A stretch of 64,000 nt of DNA, taken from contig JACKEB010000019.1 of NCBI GenBank assembly GCA_020633205.1, positions 248,001-312,000 of the forward strand, written 5' to 3'. The notes below the pieces were generated by a model, which worked only from the letters and a program-made list of their open reading frames with translations, was not told the DNA's origin and searched no databases. Every line of letters begins with the position of its first letter. The stretch's first letter is position 1. Shown one piece after another: positions 42,955-50,893 of the stretch. The translations under genes and the position numbers were made by a program. The stretch comes from Polyangiaceae bacterium (lineage in GTDB: Bacteria; Myxococcota_A; Polyangia; Polyangiales; Polyangiaceae).

Positions 42955-43902
42955 ATGCAGTTCGTTTTCCCGACGCCGCAAGAAGCCGAGCCTGGTATCC
43001 GCGCCCTGAAGACCGTGCTCGAGAGCGACGGCCGCTTGTCGATCGTCGAGCGCCAGCTCCTCGAGGCAGGCAAGCGCAACATCCTCAAGCAGGACTTCGA
43101 CTTGGACGCACTCAAGCCGATCACGCCGGAGGCTCTCCGCACGGCAATCGAGCGCCCGGAGATCCGAAGACAGCTCGTCACGGCGATGGTGGTCGCGAGC
43201 CTAGCGAGCGGGGAAGCCAACGAGCACCAGCTGAAGGCCGTCGAAGACTTCGCGCAGGCGCTCGCGGTCGATCTTCACGAGATCGAGCAGCTGCGCAAGT
43301 ACGTGAAACACGAGTACGCGCTCCTGCGTCTAGACGTGCTGCGGCATATGTACATCGGCGACAGCATCGGGCAGCTGTACGAGCAGCAAGGGGCCATCGG
43401 CATCCTGAAAACCCTTGGCACCTTGCGAGGCGCGCTCGAGAACAAGGAAACCGCAGCCAAGTATCAGGCCTTCGAGAAGCTCCCCAAGGGCACCCTTGGA
43501 CGCGAGTACTTCGACCACTGTCGGGAGCGCGGCTTCGCACTGCCGGGCGAGCGCTACTCCGCACCAGAGATGATCTTGCCCCACGACCTCTCGCACATCC
43601 TGGGCGACTACGACACGGATCCCAAGGGCGAGCTGCAGGTGGCGGCATTCACCGCCGGTTACCGCAAGGAACAGACCGCCAGCATCCTGGTGTTCGTGCT
43701 CTGCCAGTTCGACCTCGGCATCCGCATGGTGCCCCAAGCTCAGCCTGAAGTCGGCGAGCTAGACATCGACGCCTTTCTCAAGGCATTTCTGCGCGGAACT
43801 CAGTGCAACACGGACTTCTTCGACCACTGGGATCACTGGGCCGTCATCGACCGCCCCGTGGCAGAGCTTCGCGAGGAGTACAACATTCTGCCGAAGGCTT
43901 GA
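42955..43902 (+). CDS. TerB-like / Coq4-like fusion protein
   Basis: A 315-residue cytoplasmic protein. Residues about 55-120 (RRQLVTAMVVASLASGEANEHQLKAVEDFAQALAVDLHEIEQLRKYVK) follow the helical TerB / tellurite-resistance-like pattern. Residues about 160-315 resemble Coq4: ALENKETAAKYQAF, then H210-D211-x2-H214-x11-E226 in ILPHDLSHILGDYDTDPKGELQVAAF, exactly the HDxxHx11E zinc motif of that family, and the end LREEYNILPKA. Coq4 proteins act in ubiquinone assembly or ring decarboxylation/hydroxylation in other organisms. The ATG has GAGAGG upstream. The gene shares the palindrome-containing divergent region with the acyl-CoA dehydrogenases. The family call is from motif reading; biochemical role unknown. 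Confidence 0.7.
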   Translation: MQFVFPTPQEAEPGIRALKTVLESDGRLSIVERQLLEAGKRNILKQDFDLDALKPITPEALRTAIERPEIRRQLVTAMVVASLASGEANEHQLKAVEDFAQALAVDLHEIEQLRKYVKHEYALLRLDVLRHMYIGDSIGQLYEQQGAIGILKTLGTLRGALENKETAAKYQAFEKLPKGTLGREYFDHCRERGFALPGERYSAPEMILPHDLSHILGDYDTDPKGELQVAAFTAGYRKEQTASILVFVLCQFDLGIRMVPQAQPEVGELDIDAFLKAFLRGTQCNTDFFDHWDHWAVIDRPVAELREEYNILPKA

Positions 43903-43926
43903 GCGTTCGAAGCCTTTCGCAGGTTT

Positions 43927-43947
43927 CCCGCGGCTATCCGCCGTGGG
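43927..43947 (+). terminator. Stem-loop after the TerB-Coq4-like gene
   Basis: CCCGCGG (43927-43933) pairs with CCGTGGG (43941-43947), seven pairs with one wobble, followed by TTCTTGCTTGCTT, a T-rich tail. It fits an intrinsic terminator 25 bases after the stop codon. Confidence 0.6.
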
Positions 43948-44100
43948 TTCTTGCTTGCTTGGGGGAGAGGTGCACCGCACAGCCCGAATCAGGGCGAACA
44001 CGTGCCGCACAGCCGTGGAAGCAACCGCGATCATTCCGCACGGCACTCAATTCAGTAGGCACGACTGGAGTCGCTCGCGCACCTTCGATAACCTCGCCCC

Positions 44101-44622
44101 ATGTTGAAGCAGCGCTGGGGCCTAATGGGATTGATGCTCGTCGCTTGCGGGGGAGCACCACCCGCTGAGGCGCCACCGTCGGAACCCCTGCCTGTAGAAG
44201 CACCGCCAGCTACCCCTGAATCCGCAGCTGCCGAAACCGCTGAAGCGCCCCCACCAGAGGGGCCCACAGCAGAGCCAGCGAGCAGTGAAGCCCCCAAGTT
44301 CGACACTCAGATCCGTTTGGGCGCCGTGACCGTGGTCGGCGACACCAACAAGGATGCAATCACTGAGGCCATCAAGAGCCATCTCAGCGAGGTCGACAGC
44401 TGCTACCAGTCCGCCTTGAGCGCCAACCCGAACCTGAGCGGGCGCATCACGCTCAAGGTAGACGTCCCGGCTAGCGGTGCCCCCTTCTTGATCGCTGGTC
44501 CGCAGAGCGACATCGAGGACGATAGCCTGATTGAGTGCGTGTCTCAGGCGGTGCTCGAGATGCCTCTCGTCGAGCATGCACCCGGCTCCAAGCTGAGCAT
44601 CCCGATCGTGCTGATGAAGTAG
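44101..44622 (+). CDS. Lipoprotein with AgmX/PglI-like C-terminal domain
   Basis: A 173-residue predicted lipoprotein. The signal ends in MLVAC (C16). About 50 residues of Pro/Ala/Glu follow, a periplasm-spanning type linker. The C-terminal part (ITEAIKSHLSEVDSCYQSALSANPNLSGRITLKVDVPASGAPFL to VSQAVLEMPLVEHAPGSKLSIPIVLMK) follows the pattern of the TonB-like AgmX/PglI C-terminal domain found in myxobacterial gliding-motility and related proteins: I...I..CY...L..NP.L.G...... Its stop codon touches that of the convergent meaB gene. Role unknown. Confidence 0.75.
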   Translation: MLKQRWGLMGLMLVACGGAPPAEAPPSEPLPVEAPPATPESAAAETAEAPPPEGPTAEPASSEAPKFDTQIRLGAVTVVGDTNKDAITEAIKSHLSEVDSCYQSALSANPNLSGRITLKVDVPASGAPFLIAGPQSDIEDDSLIECVSQAVLEMPLVEHAPGSKLSIPIVLMK

Positions 44623-45609
44623 CTAGCAGCGGGCAAGGGCTGCGATGAAGCGCTCTCCGAACGCCGTCTGCGCCTGATCGTAGCCTTTCGATTCCTCGAG
44701 GAACTGTTCGGCGCCGCCGAGGGAGTCCTCGAGGTAGCGCTTGCCCTGACGCCCCCACTCGCGCTCCACCCAGCGGCGGTAGAAGTAGGCTTCGCGATCG
44801 TGGTTGCGCTGCGCGGCGCTCGCCAGATCGCTACCGGACCCCAGCGCCACCACCCGCTGGTGTACGTGCGCAGCGAGGTCATCCAATCCCTCCCCGCTCG
44901 TACAACTGGTGCGGAAGATCTCCACCCGGTCCCCGTCGAACGGCCGCGCGAGCTGCAGGCTGGCCTTCAGCGAGTGGTAAGCCTTGCGCGCGGCCTGCTT
45001 TGCGTCGCTCTTGTTGAGGATCACCGTGTCAGGGATCTCCATCACCCCGGCCTTGAGGAACTGGACCTCGTCGCCGCCAAGGGGCGTCATCACGAGGTAC
45101 ACGCGATCCGCCAGGAAACGAATATCTACCTCGCTCTGCCCTACCCCAACCGTCTCCACGAAGATGCAGTCGTAGAGGTGCATGAGCAAGCGACACACGT
45201 CGAAGCTCGCGGGGCTGAGGCCACCGAGCTGGGTCTGGGAGGCCTGAGAGCGGAAATAGAAGCGTCCCTCCCGGCTATCCACCCTCACCCGCGTGCGATC
45301 CCCGAGCAACGCACCGCCCGATATATGGCTCGACGGATCCACCGCCAACACCGCAACCCGGAGCTCCGGGTCCGACGCCAAGAGGCGCCGCGCAAGCTCG
45401 CCAAGCAGCGTGCTCTTTCCGGCGCCTGGTGTGCCGGTGATCCCAATGAAGACACCGCGCTTGCGATGCTCCGCTGCGAGCAGCTCACTCAGCACCTGAG
45501 CTCGCCGCTCGCGCGCCGCCGGACGCTGATCTTCAAACTCGCTCACCAGCATGGACACGCCCAAGCGGTCCAGACGGGTGAGCAAGTCGGTGGGACTTTG
45601 AGACCTCAA
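44623..45609 (-). CDS. meaB: MeaB-family GTPase, mutase chaperone (copy 2)
   Basis: A 328-residue G3E-type P-loop GTPase (MeaB/ArgK family) that gates cobalamin loading and protects B12-dependent acyl-CoA mutases. The P-loop is GITGTPGAGKST, followed by LAVDPSSHISGGALLGDRTR, VETVGVGQSEVDIRFLAD, and the base-specificity NKSD. A C-terminal dimerisation extension is present. A TTG at 45609 is taken as start because GAGAG precedes it and it lies ten bases after the upstream stop; an ATG at 45552 is an alternative. It is last in the mutase operon, directly behind the ethylmalonyl-CoA-mutase-like gene, suggesting it serves that mutase. It is clearly different from the MeaB encoded at 47664. Confidence 0.92.
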   Translation of the reverse strand: MRSQSPTDLLTRLDRLGVSMLVSEFEDQRPAARERRAQVLSELLAAEHRKRGVFIGITGTPGAGKSTLLGELARRLLASDPELRVAVLAVDPSSHISGGALLGDRTRVRVDSREGRFYFRSQASQTQLGGLSPASFDVCRLLMHLYDCIFVETVGVGQSEVDIRFLADRVYLVMTPLGGDEVQFLKAGVMEIPDTVILNKSDAKQAARKAYHSLKASLQLARPFDGDRVEIFRTSCTSGEGLDDLAAHVHQRVVALGSGSDLASAAQRNHDREAYFYRRWVEREWGRQGKRYLEDSLGGAEQFLEESKGYDQAQTAFGERFIAALARC

Positions 45610-45619
45610 GCGTTGTCTC

Positions 45620-47644
45620 TCACTCGGCCGCGGCAGCCGGGCTCTCGATCAGGCTGAAGATGCGCTCCATGATGTCGATCAGCTCGTAGTCCTTGGGCGT
45701 GAACACCGCGCGGATGCCGATCTGAGCGAGCCGCTCGAAGTCCCCCTGCGGGATGATCCCGCCGAAGATCACCTGGATGCGCTCCCGCGCGCCCGCTTCA
45801 TCGAGTAACTTCATCAACTGCTCCGCAAGCTCGACGTGTGAGCCGCTGAGCACCGAAGCGCCGATCACATCGGCGCTCTCCTCGATGGCGCTGGTCACGA
45901 TCTCATCCGGGCGCAGACGGATCCCGGAGTAGACCACGTCGAACCCGACATGCCGCGCGGAAACTGCGATCATCTCAGCGCCGTTCGAGTGCCCATCGAG
46001 GCCCGGCTTGCCGACGACGATGCGGGGACGACGACCGCGCTCATCGGTGAAGCGCTGGATGCGCTTGCGCAACGCCTCGACGCGCTCACCCTCGAGTCCG
46101 AGGCGCTGGCCTTCGATGCCGGTCACCGGACGGTACTCACCGAACACTTCACGCAAGGCGCCTGCCCATTCGCCGGTCGTCACGCGAGCCAAGGCGCACT
46201 CGACACTGGCTTCCATCATGTTGGCTCCGCTCTTTGCCGCCGCCTTGAGGCTCAAGAGCGCTGCCTTCGCGCGCTCAGCGTCACGCTTGCCGCGCACCGC
46301 CTTCAGCGCCTCGAGGGTCTCCTTCACACTCTCGCCGTCGATCTTGAACAGACCGCCATCGTCACCGCTGACCAGTGGAGACTCGATGCCCTCTTGCCAC
46401 TTGTTGACGCCAACGACCGTGATCTCATTCTTCGCGATCCGCGACACACGCTCCGCCATCGAGCGCACCAAGGAGGTCTTCATGTAACCGCTCTCGATGG
46501 CCGAGCGCACACCGCCCATGCCGTCGATCTTCTCGATCTCCGCGCGCGCCAGGGCCTTCAGGTCCTCCACCTTGCTCTGGACCACGGGGCTGCCATCGAA
46601 CAGATCAGGGTACTCGAGCAAGTCCGTCTCGTAGGCCAGGATCTGCTGGAGCCGCAGCGACCACTGCTGGTCCCAGGGTCTCGGCAGGCTCAGGGCCTCG
46701 TTCCAGGCGGGCAGCTGGAGCGCACGGCAGCGCGCGTTGCGGCTCAAGGTCACACCCAGTGTTTCCAGGAGGATACGCCAGGCGTTGTTTTCGGGTTGGT
46801 TCTCTGTGAGCCCGAGCGAGTTGACCTGCACGCCATAGCGAAAGCGTCGGAACTTGGGGTTCTTCACCCCATAGCGTTGCTCGGTGATCTCATCCCAGAG
46901 CTCGCCGAACGCGCGCATCTTGCACATCTCTTCGATGAAGCGGATGCCTGAGTTGACGAAGAAGCTGATACGCCCGGTAGCGCGCTCGAACTGTTCGTGG
47001 CTGAAGTGACCACGCTGCTTCAGCGAATCGAGGATGCCGATGGCCGTGGAGAGAGCAAACGCCAGCTCCTGCGCGGGAGTCGCTCCTGCCTCTTGCAGGT
47101 GATACGAGCAGACGTTCGAGGCGTTCCAGTTGGGGATCCGCTCGAGGCAGTACTCGTACATCTCGGAGATGATGCGCAAGCTCTGTTCCGGGGGGAAAAT
47201 GTAGGTGCCTCGCGCCAGATACTCCTTGATGATGTCGTTCTGGGTGGTGCCCATCAACTTGGCTTCGTCTTCACCTCGCTCACGCGCCAGGGCGACGTAC
47301 AGCGCCAGCAGCCACATCGAAGTGCCGTTGATGGTCATCGACGTATTCATCTGCTCGAGGGGGATCCCTTCGAAGAGCAGATGAAAATCATCCAGCGAGT
47401 TGATCGGCACGCCGACCTTGCCCACTTCGGGCAAGGCGATCGGGTCGTCGGAGTCGTAGCCGCACTGCGTGGGCAGGTCGAACGCGATGGAGAGGCCCGT
47501 CTGGCCTTTCTCGAGATTGCTCCGATACAGCTCGTTCGAGGCGCGGGCGCTGGTGTGCCCAGCATAGGTTCGGAAGATCCACGGGCGATCCCGAGTGGCT
47601 TCGCCGTCTTGATCCGTCAGCTGATGCAGCTTCTTCTCCGCCAT
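45620..47644 (-). CDS. meaA: B12-dependent acyl-CoA mutase, MeaA / ethylmalonyl-CoA mutase-like
   Basis: A 674-residue one-chain adenosylcobalamin mutase. The TIM-barrel part starts RPWIFRTYAGHTSARASNELYRSNLEKGQTGLSIAFDLPTQCGYDSD, then MNTSMTINGTSMWLLALY, GTTQNDIIKEYLARGTYIFPP and RRFRYGVQVNSLGLTENQPENN; these match MeaA/ethylmalonyl-CoA mutase rather than classical methylmalonyl-CoA mutase. The C-terminal B12 domain has the base-off motif D-G-H-x-x-G in GLDGHSNGAEM (about residue 550), with VIGASVLSGSH further on. It rearranges ethylmalonyl-CoA to methylsuccinyl-CoA in the ethylmalonyl-CoA pathway; no crotonyl-CoA carboxylase/reductase is in the window, so the exact substrate is inferred. 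It lies between the two meaB genes. Confidence 0.9.
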   Translation of the reverse strand: MAEKKLHQLTDQDGEATRDRPWIFRTYAGHTSARASNELYRSNLEKGQTGLSIAFDLPTQCGYDSDDPIALPEVGKVGVPINSLDDFHLLFEGIPLEQMNTSMTINGTSMWLLALYVALARERGEDEAKLMGTTQNDIIKEYLARGTYIFPPEQSLRIISEMYEYCLERIPNWNASNVCSYHLQEAGATPAQELAFALSTAIGILDSLKQRGHFSHEQFERATGRISFFVNSGIRFIEEMCKMRAFGELWDEITEQRYGVKNPKFRRFRYGVQVNSLGLTENQPENNAWRILLETLGVTLSRNARCRALQLPAWNEALSLPRPWDQQWSLRLQQILAYETDLLEYPDLFDGSPVVQSKVEDLKALARAEIEKIDGMGGVRSAIESGYMKTSLVRSMAERVSRIAKNEITVVGVNKWQEGIESPLVSGDDGGLFKIDGESVKETLEALKAVRGKRDAERAKAALLSLKAAAKSGANMMEASVECALARVTTGEWAGALREVFGEYRPVTGIEGQRLGLEGERVEALRKRIQRFTDERGRRPRIVVGKPGLDGHSNGAEMIAVSARHVGFDVVYSGIRLRPDEIVTSAIEESADVIGASVLSGSHVELAEQLMKLLDEAGARERIQVIFGGIIPQGDFERLAQIGIRAVFTPKDYELIDIMERIFSLIESPAAAAE

Positions 47645-47663
47645 GATTGCCTCTCCTTGTTGA

Positions 47664-48677
47664 TCACACCGGGTCGAGTCCGAAAGCTCTCAGTACTCGC
47701 TCGGCGGCCACAGTTGGGGTCAAGGTGCCCTCTCGGATGCCGCTTTCGACTTCGCTCCGCAGGGCCTTGACCCGGGGGTGTTCGTGCAGCGCGCGCTTCA
47801 CCCGATCGTCCACCATGGACCACATCCAACGCAGGAGCTGATCCTTGCGCTTGTGATCCAGCTGACCGTTGTCGGTCATGGTCTTTCGGTGACGCTCGAT
47901 CTCACTCCACAGCTCATCAAGCCCAGCGCCCGTGAGTCCGCTAACGGTCAGCACCGGCGGACTCCAGTCCGCGTCTTTGGGATGCATGATGCGGAGCGCG
48001 GCGCGATAGTCGCGCGCGGCCATTTGAGCGCGTTGCTGGTTGTCGCCGTCTGACTTGTTCACGGCGATCAAATCAGCGAGCTCCAGCACGCCCTTCTTGA
48101 TGCCCTGGAGCTCGTCACCCGCGCCGGGGAGCATCAACACCAGGAAGAAGTCGACCATCTCCGCGACGACGGTCTCGCTCTGCCCAACTCCGACGGTCTC
48201 CACCAGCACGACGTCAAAACCCGCGGCTTCACACAACAGCAACGTCTCGCGCGTCGTACGCGTGACACCGCCCAGTGCCTGCCCGGCCGGAGAAGGCCGA
48301 ATGAACGCCTTGTCCAGCATGCTTAGGCGCTGCATGCGGGTCTTATCCCCGAGGATACTCCCGCCGCTGCGACCGCTGGTCGGGTCCACCGCGAGCACCG
48401 CAACAGACAGCCCCGACTCCACCAGCTTGCAGCCGAGCGCCTCGATGAAGGTGCTCTTACCGACGCCGGGCACCCCCGTGATCCCCACGCGGCGCGCGCC
48501 CCCGGTGTGAGGCAGGAGCCGGCCAAGCACCTCTTGAGCGAGCTTCTGATGCTCGCTCTTGCGGCTCTCGATCAAGGTGATCGCCCGCGCGAAGCGCGAG
48601 AGGTCGCGCTCCAGCACGCCGTTCACGTAGCCGTCTAGATCGAGCTCCGGGCGGCGCTTGGGAGTGGCGACGCTCAT
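47664..48677 (-). CDS. meaB: MeaB-family GTPase, mutase chaperone (copy 1)
   Basis: A 337-residue G3E GTPase of the MeaB/ArgK family. The P-loop is GITGVPGVGKST (about 65-76), then AVLAVDPTSGRSGGSILGDKTRM, LVETVGVGQSETVVAEMVD, and NKSDGDNQQRAQMAARDYRAAL as the guanine-binding region. The C-terminal helices (RKDQLLRWMWSMVDDRVKRAL) form the usual dimer arm. It begins six bases after the stop of the mutB gene, so it probably loads and guards methylmalonyl-CoA mutase. The meaA-like gene follows 19 bases after its stop. Confidence 0.95.
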   Translation of the reverse strand: MSVATPKRRPELDLDGYVNGVLERDLSRFARAITLIESRKSEHQKLAQEVLGRLLPHTGGARRVGITGVPGVGKSTFIEALGCKLVESGLSVAVLAVDPTSGRSGGSILGDKTRMQRLSMLDKAFIRPSPAGQALGGVTRTTRETLLLCEAAGFDVVLVETVGVGQSETVVAEMVDFFLVLMLPGAGDELQGIKKGVLELADLIAVNKSDGDNQQRAQMAARDYRAALRIMHPKDADWSPPVLTVSGLTGAGLDELWSEIERHRKTMTDNGQLDHKRKDQLLRWMWSMVDDRVKRALHEHPRVKALRSEVESGIREGTLTPTVAAERVLRAFGLDPV

Positions 48678-48682
48678 AGGTA

Positions 48683-50893
48683 TCAGCTGACTTCTTCGTA
48701 GCCCAGGGCGGCGTTCAGCTTGTGCAAGAGCTCAACGGCAGCTTCGGAAATCACGGTTCCGGGAGGAAATATCGCTGCAGCGCCAGCGTCGCGCAGCGCC
48801 TGGAAGTCCTGGGGTGGGATCACGCCGCCAACGACGATCAGGATATCGCCACGTCCGAGCTTCTCCAGCTCGGAGCGCAGTTCCGGCACGAGGGTGAGGT
48901 GCCCAGCAGCAAGAGAGCTCGCGCCGACGACGTGAACGTCGTTCTCGATCGCTTGCCTCGCGACTTCAGCCGGCGTCTGGAAAAGCGGTCCGATGTCGAC
49001 GTCGAAGCCAAGATCGGCGAAGGCCGTCGCGATCACCTTCTGGCCACGATCGTGACCGTCCTGGCCCATCTTCGCGACCAAGATACGCGGCCGCCGACCC
49101 TCTTTGGCTTCGAAGGCGTCGACCAACGCACTGACCTTGCCCATGGCGTCGCTGCTCTGGCTCACTTCGCTCTTGTATACCCCACTGATGGCGCGGATCT
49201 CCGCGGTGTGACGACCCCAGGCTTGCTCGAGCGCCAGGCTGATTTCACCCACGCTTGCGCGCGCTCGAGCGGCGTTCAGCGCCAGCTCGAGCAGGTTGCC
49301 CTCGCCGCTCTCTGCGGCCTGCGTCAGCGCCTTCAAGCAGCCCTGGAGCTTGCCCTCGTCGCGCCCGGCGCGTAACCGCCCGAGCTTGTTGATCTGCGCA
49401 GCGCGCACGGCGCTGTTGTCGACCTTGAGCACTTCGACCTGGTCCTGCGTTTCCGGGCGGTACTTATTTACGCCGACCAGGGTCTGCGTGCCGGCATCCA
49501 GCCGTGCTTGAGTCCGTGCGGCGGCTTCCTCGATGCGCATCTTCGGGATGCCCGCTTCGATGGCCTTGGCCATGCCTCCGCTCTGCTCGACCTCCTGGAT
49601 GTGCTGCCAGGCACGCTTAGCCAAATCGTAGGTGAGGCGCTCCACGTAGTAGCTGCCGCCCCAGGGGTCGATCACCTTGGTGGTGCCCGATTCCTGCTGC
49701 AGGAAGAGCTGAGTGTTACGCGCGATGCGTGCGCTGAAGTCCGTCGGCAACGCGAGCGCCTCGTCGAGCGCGTTGGTGTGCAAGCTCTGAGTGTGCCCCT
49801 GAGTCGCGGCCATCGCTTCGAGGCAGGTGCGCGTGACGTTGTTGAACACGTCCTGCGCCGACAAGCTCCAGCCAGAGGTCTGGCTATGGGTACGCAGGCT
49901 AAGGCTCTTGTCGCTCTTCGGCGCAAACTGCTTCACCAGCTTCGCCCACAAGAGGCGCGCCGCGCGCAGCTTCGCCACCTCCATGAAGAAGTTCATGCCG
50001 ATTGCCCAGAAGAAGGACAAGCGCGGCGCGAACGCGTCCACCTTCAGCCCTGCTTCGATGCCGGCACGGATGTATTCGACACCGTCGGCGAGGGTGTAGG
50101 CCAGCTCGAGATCCGCCGTCGCCCCGGCCTCCTGCATGTGATAGCCGGAGATGCTGATGCTATTGAACTTCGGCATCCGCGAGGAAGTAAACGCGAAGAT
50201 GTCGCTGATGATGCGCATCGACGGCTTCGGCGGGTAGATGTAGGTGTTGCGGACCATGAACTCCTTCAGAATGTCGTTCTGAATGGTCCCGCTGAGCTTC
50301 TCCGGGCTCACTCCCTGCTCTTCAGCCGCGAGGATGTAGAGCGCCATGATCGGCAGCACGGCGCCGTTCATCGTCATCGACACGCTCATTTGATCGAGGG
50401 GGATGCCACCAAACAGCACCTCCATGTCGAGGATCGAGTCGATCGCCACGCCGGCCATACCGACGTCGCCCGCAACCCGGGGATGATCCGAGTCGTACCC
50501 ACGATGGGTCGCGAGGTCGAACGCCACGCTGAGGCCCTTCTGGCCCGCTGCGAGGTTGCGTCGATAGAAGGCGTTGGAGTCCTCTGCCGTGGAGAAGCCC
50601 GCGTACTGGCGCACGGTCCATGGGCGGTTCACGTACATCGTCGGGTACGGCCCGCGCAGGAACGGAGGCGCACCGGGCCAGGTGTCCAGGAAGTCGAGCC
50701 CCGCTAGATCGGCCGCGGTGTAGAGCGGCTTGACGTCGATGCCCTCGGGCGTGTGCCAATCGAGAGTGGAAGTCCCTGCTCCGCCAAGCGCACGCTTCGC
50801 CGCCTCCGACCAAGCCGTAAAGGCTGAACCTTGATTCCCCGCGGCAGAGCCTTCAGGGTTGAGCGGCAGCTGAGAGAAATCAGGGAGCTTCAC
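48683..50893 (-). CDS. mutB: Methylmalonyl-CoA mutase, large catalytic subunit
   Basis: A 736-residue adenosylcobalamin enzyme interconverting (R)-methylmalonyl-CoA and succinyl-CoA. The barrel holds TMYVNRPWTVRQYAGFSTAEDSNAFYRRNLAAGQKGLSVAFDLATHRGYDSDHPRVAGDVGMAGVAIDS, with the substrate-binding YPTMY/TVRQYAGFS elements specific to this family. The B12 domain has QDGHDRGQKVIA (H614 as lower axial ligand) and GASSLAAGHLTLVPEL. The GTG at 50893 overlaps the mutA stop (GTGA) and gives normal length; a longer frame reaches back into mutA and is rejected. It works as a heterodimer with MutA. Confidence 0.96.
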   Translation of the reverse strand: MKLPDFSQLPLNPEGSAAGNQGSAFTAWSEAAKRALGGAGTSTLDWHTPEGIDVKPLYTAADLAGLDFLDTWPGAPPFLRGPYPTMYVNRPWTVRQYAGFSTAEDSNAFYRRNLAAGQKGLSVAFDLATHRGYDSDHPRVAGDVGMAGVAIDSILDMEVLFGGIPLDQMSVSMTMNGAVLPIMALYILAAEEQGVSPEKLSGTIQNDILKEFMVRNTYIYPPKPSMRIISDIFAFTSSRMPKFNSISISGYHMQEAGATADLELAYTLADGVEYIRAGIEAGLKVDAFAPRLSFFWAIGMNFFMEVAKLRAARLLWAKLVKQFAPKSDKSLSLRTHSQTSGWSLSAQDVFNNVTRTCLEAMAATQGHTQSLHTNALDEALALPTDFSARIARNTQLFLQQESGTTKVIDPWGGSYYVERLTYDLAKRAWQHIQEVEQSGGMAKAIEAGIPKMRIEEAAARTQARLDAGTQTLVGVNKYRPETQDQVEVLKVDNSAVRAAQINKLGRLRAGRDEGKLQGCLKALTQAAESGEGNLLELALNAARARASVGEISLALEQAWGRHTAEIRAISGVYKSEVSQSSDAMGKVSALVDAFEAKEGRRPRILVAKMGQDGHDRGQKVIATAFADLGFDVDIGPLFQTPAEVARQAIENDVHVVGASSLAAGHLTLVPELRSELEKLGRGDILIVVGGVIPPQDFQALRDAGAAAIFPPGTVISEAAVELLHKLNAALGYEEVS

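Noticed and set aside
49508..50707. Plus-strand 399-codon frame opposite mutB
   Set aside because: Composition of a shadow frame, entirely antisense to a clear mutase gene.
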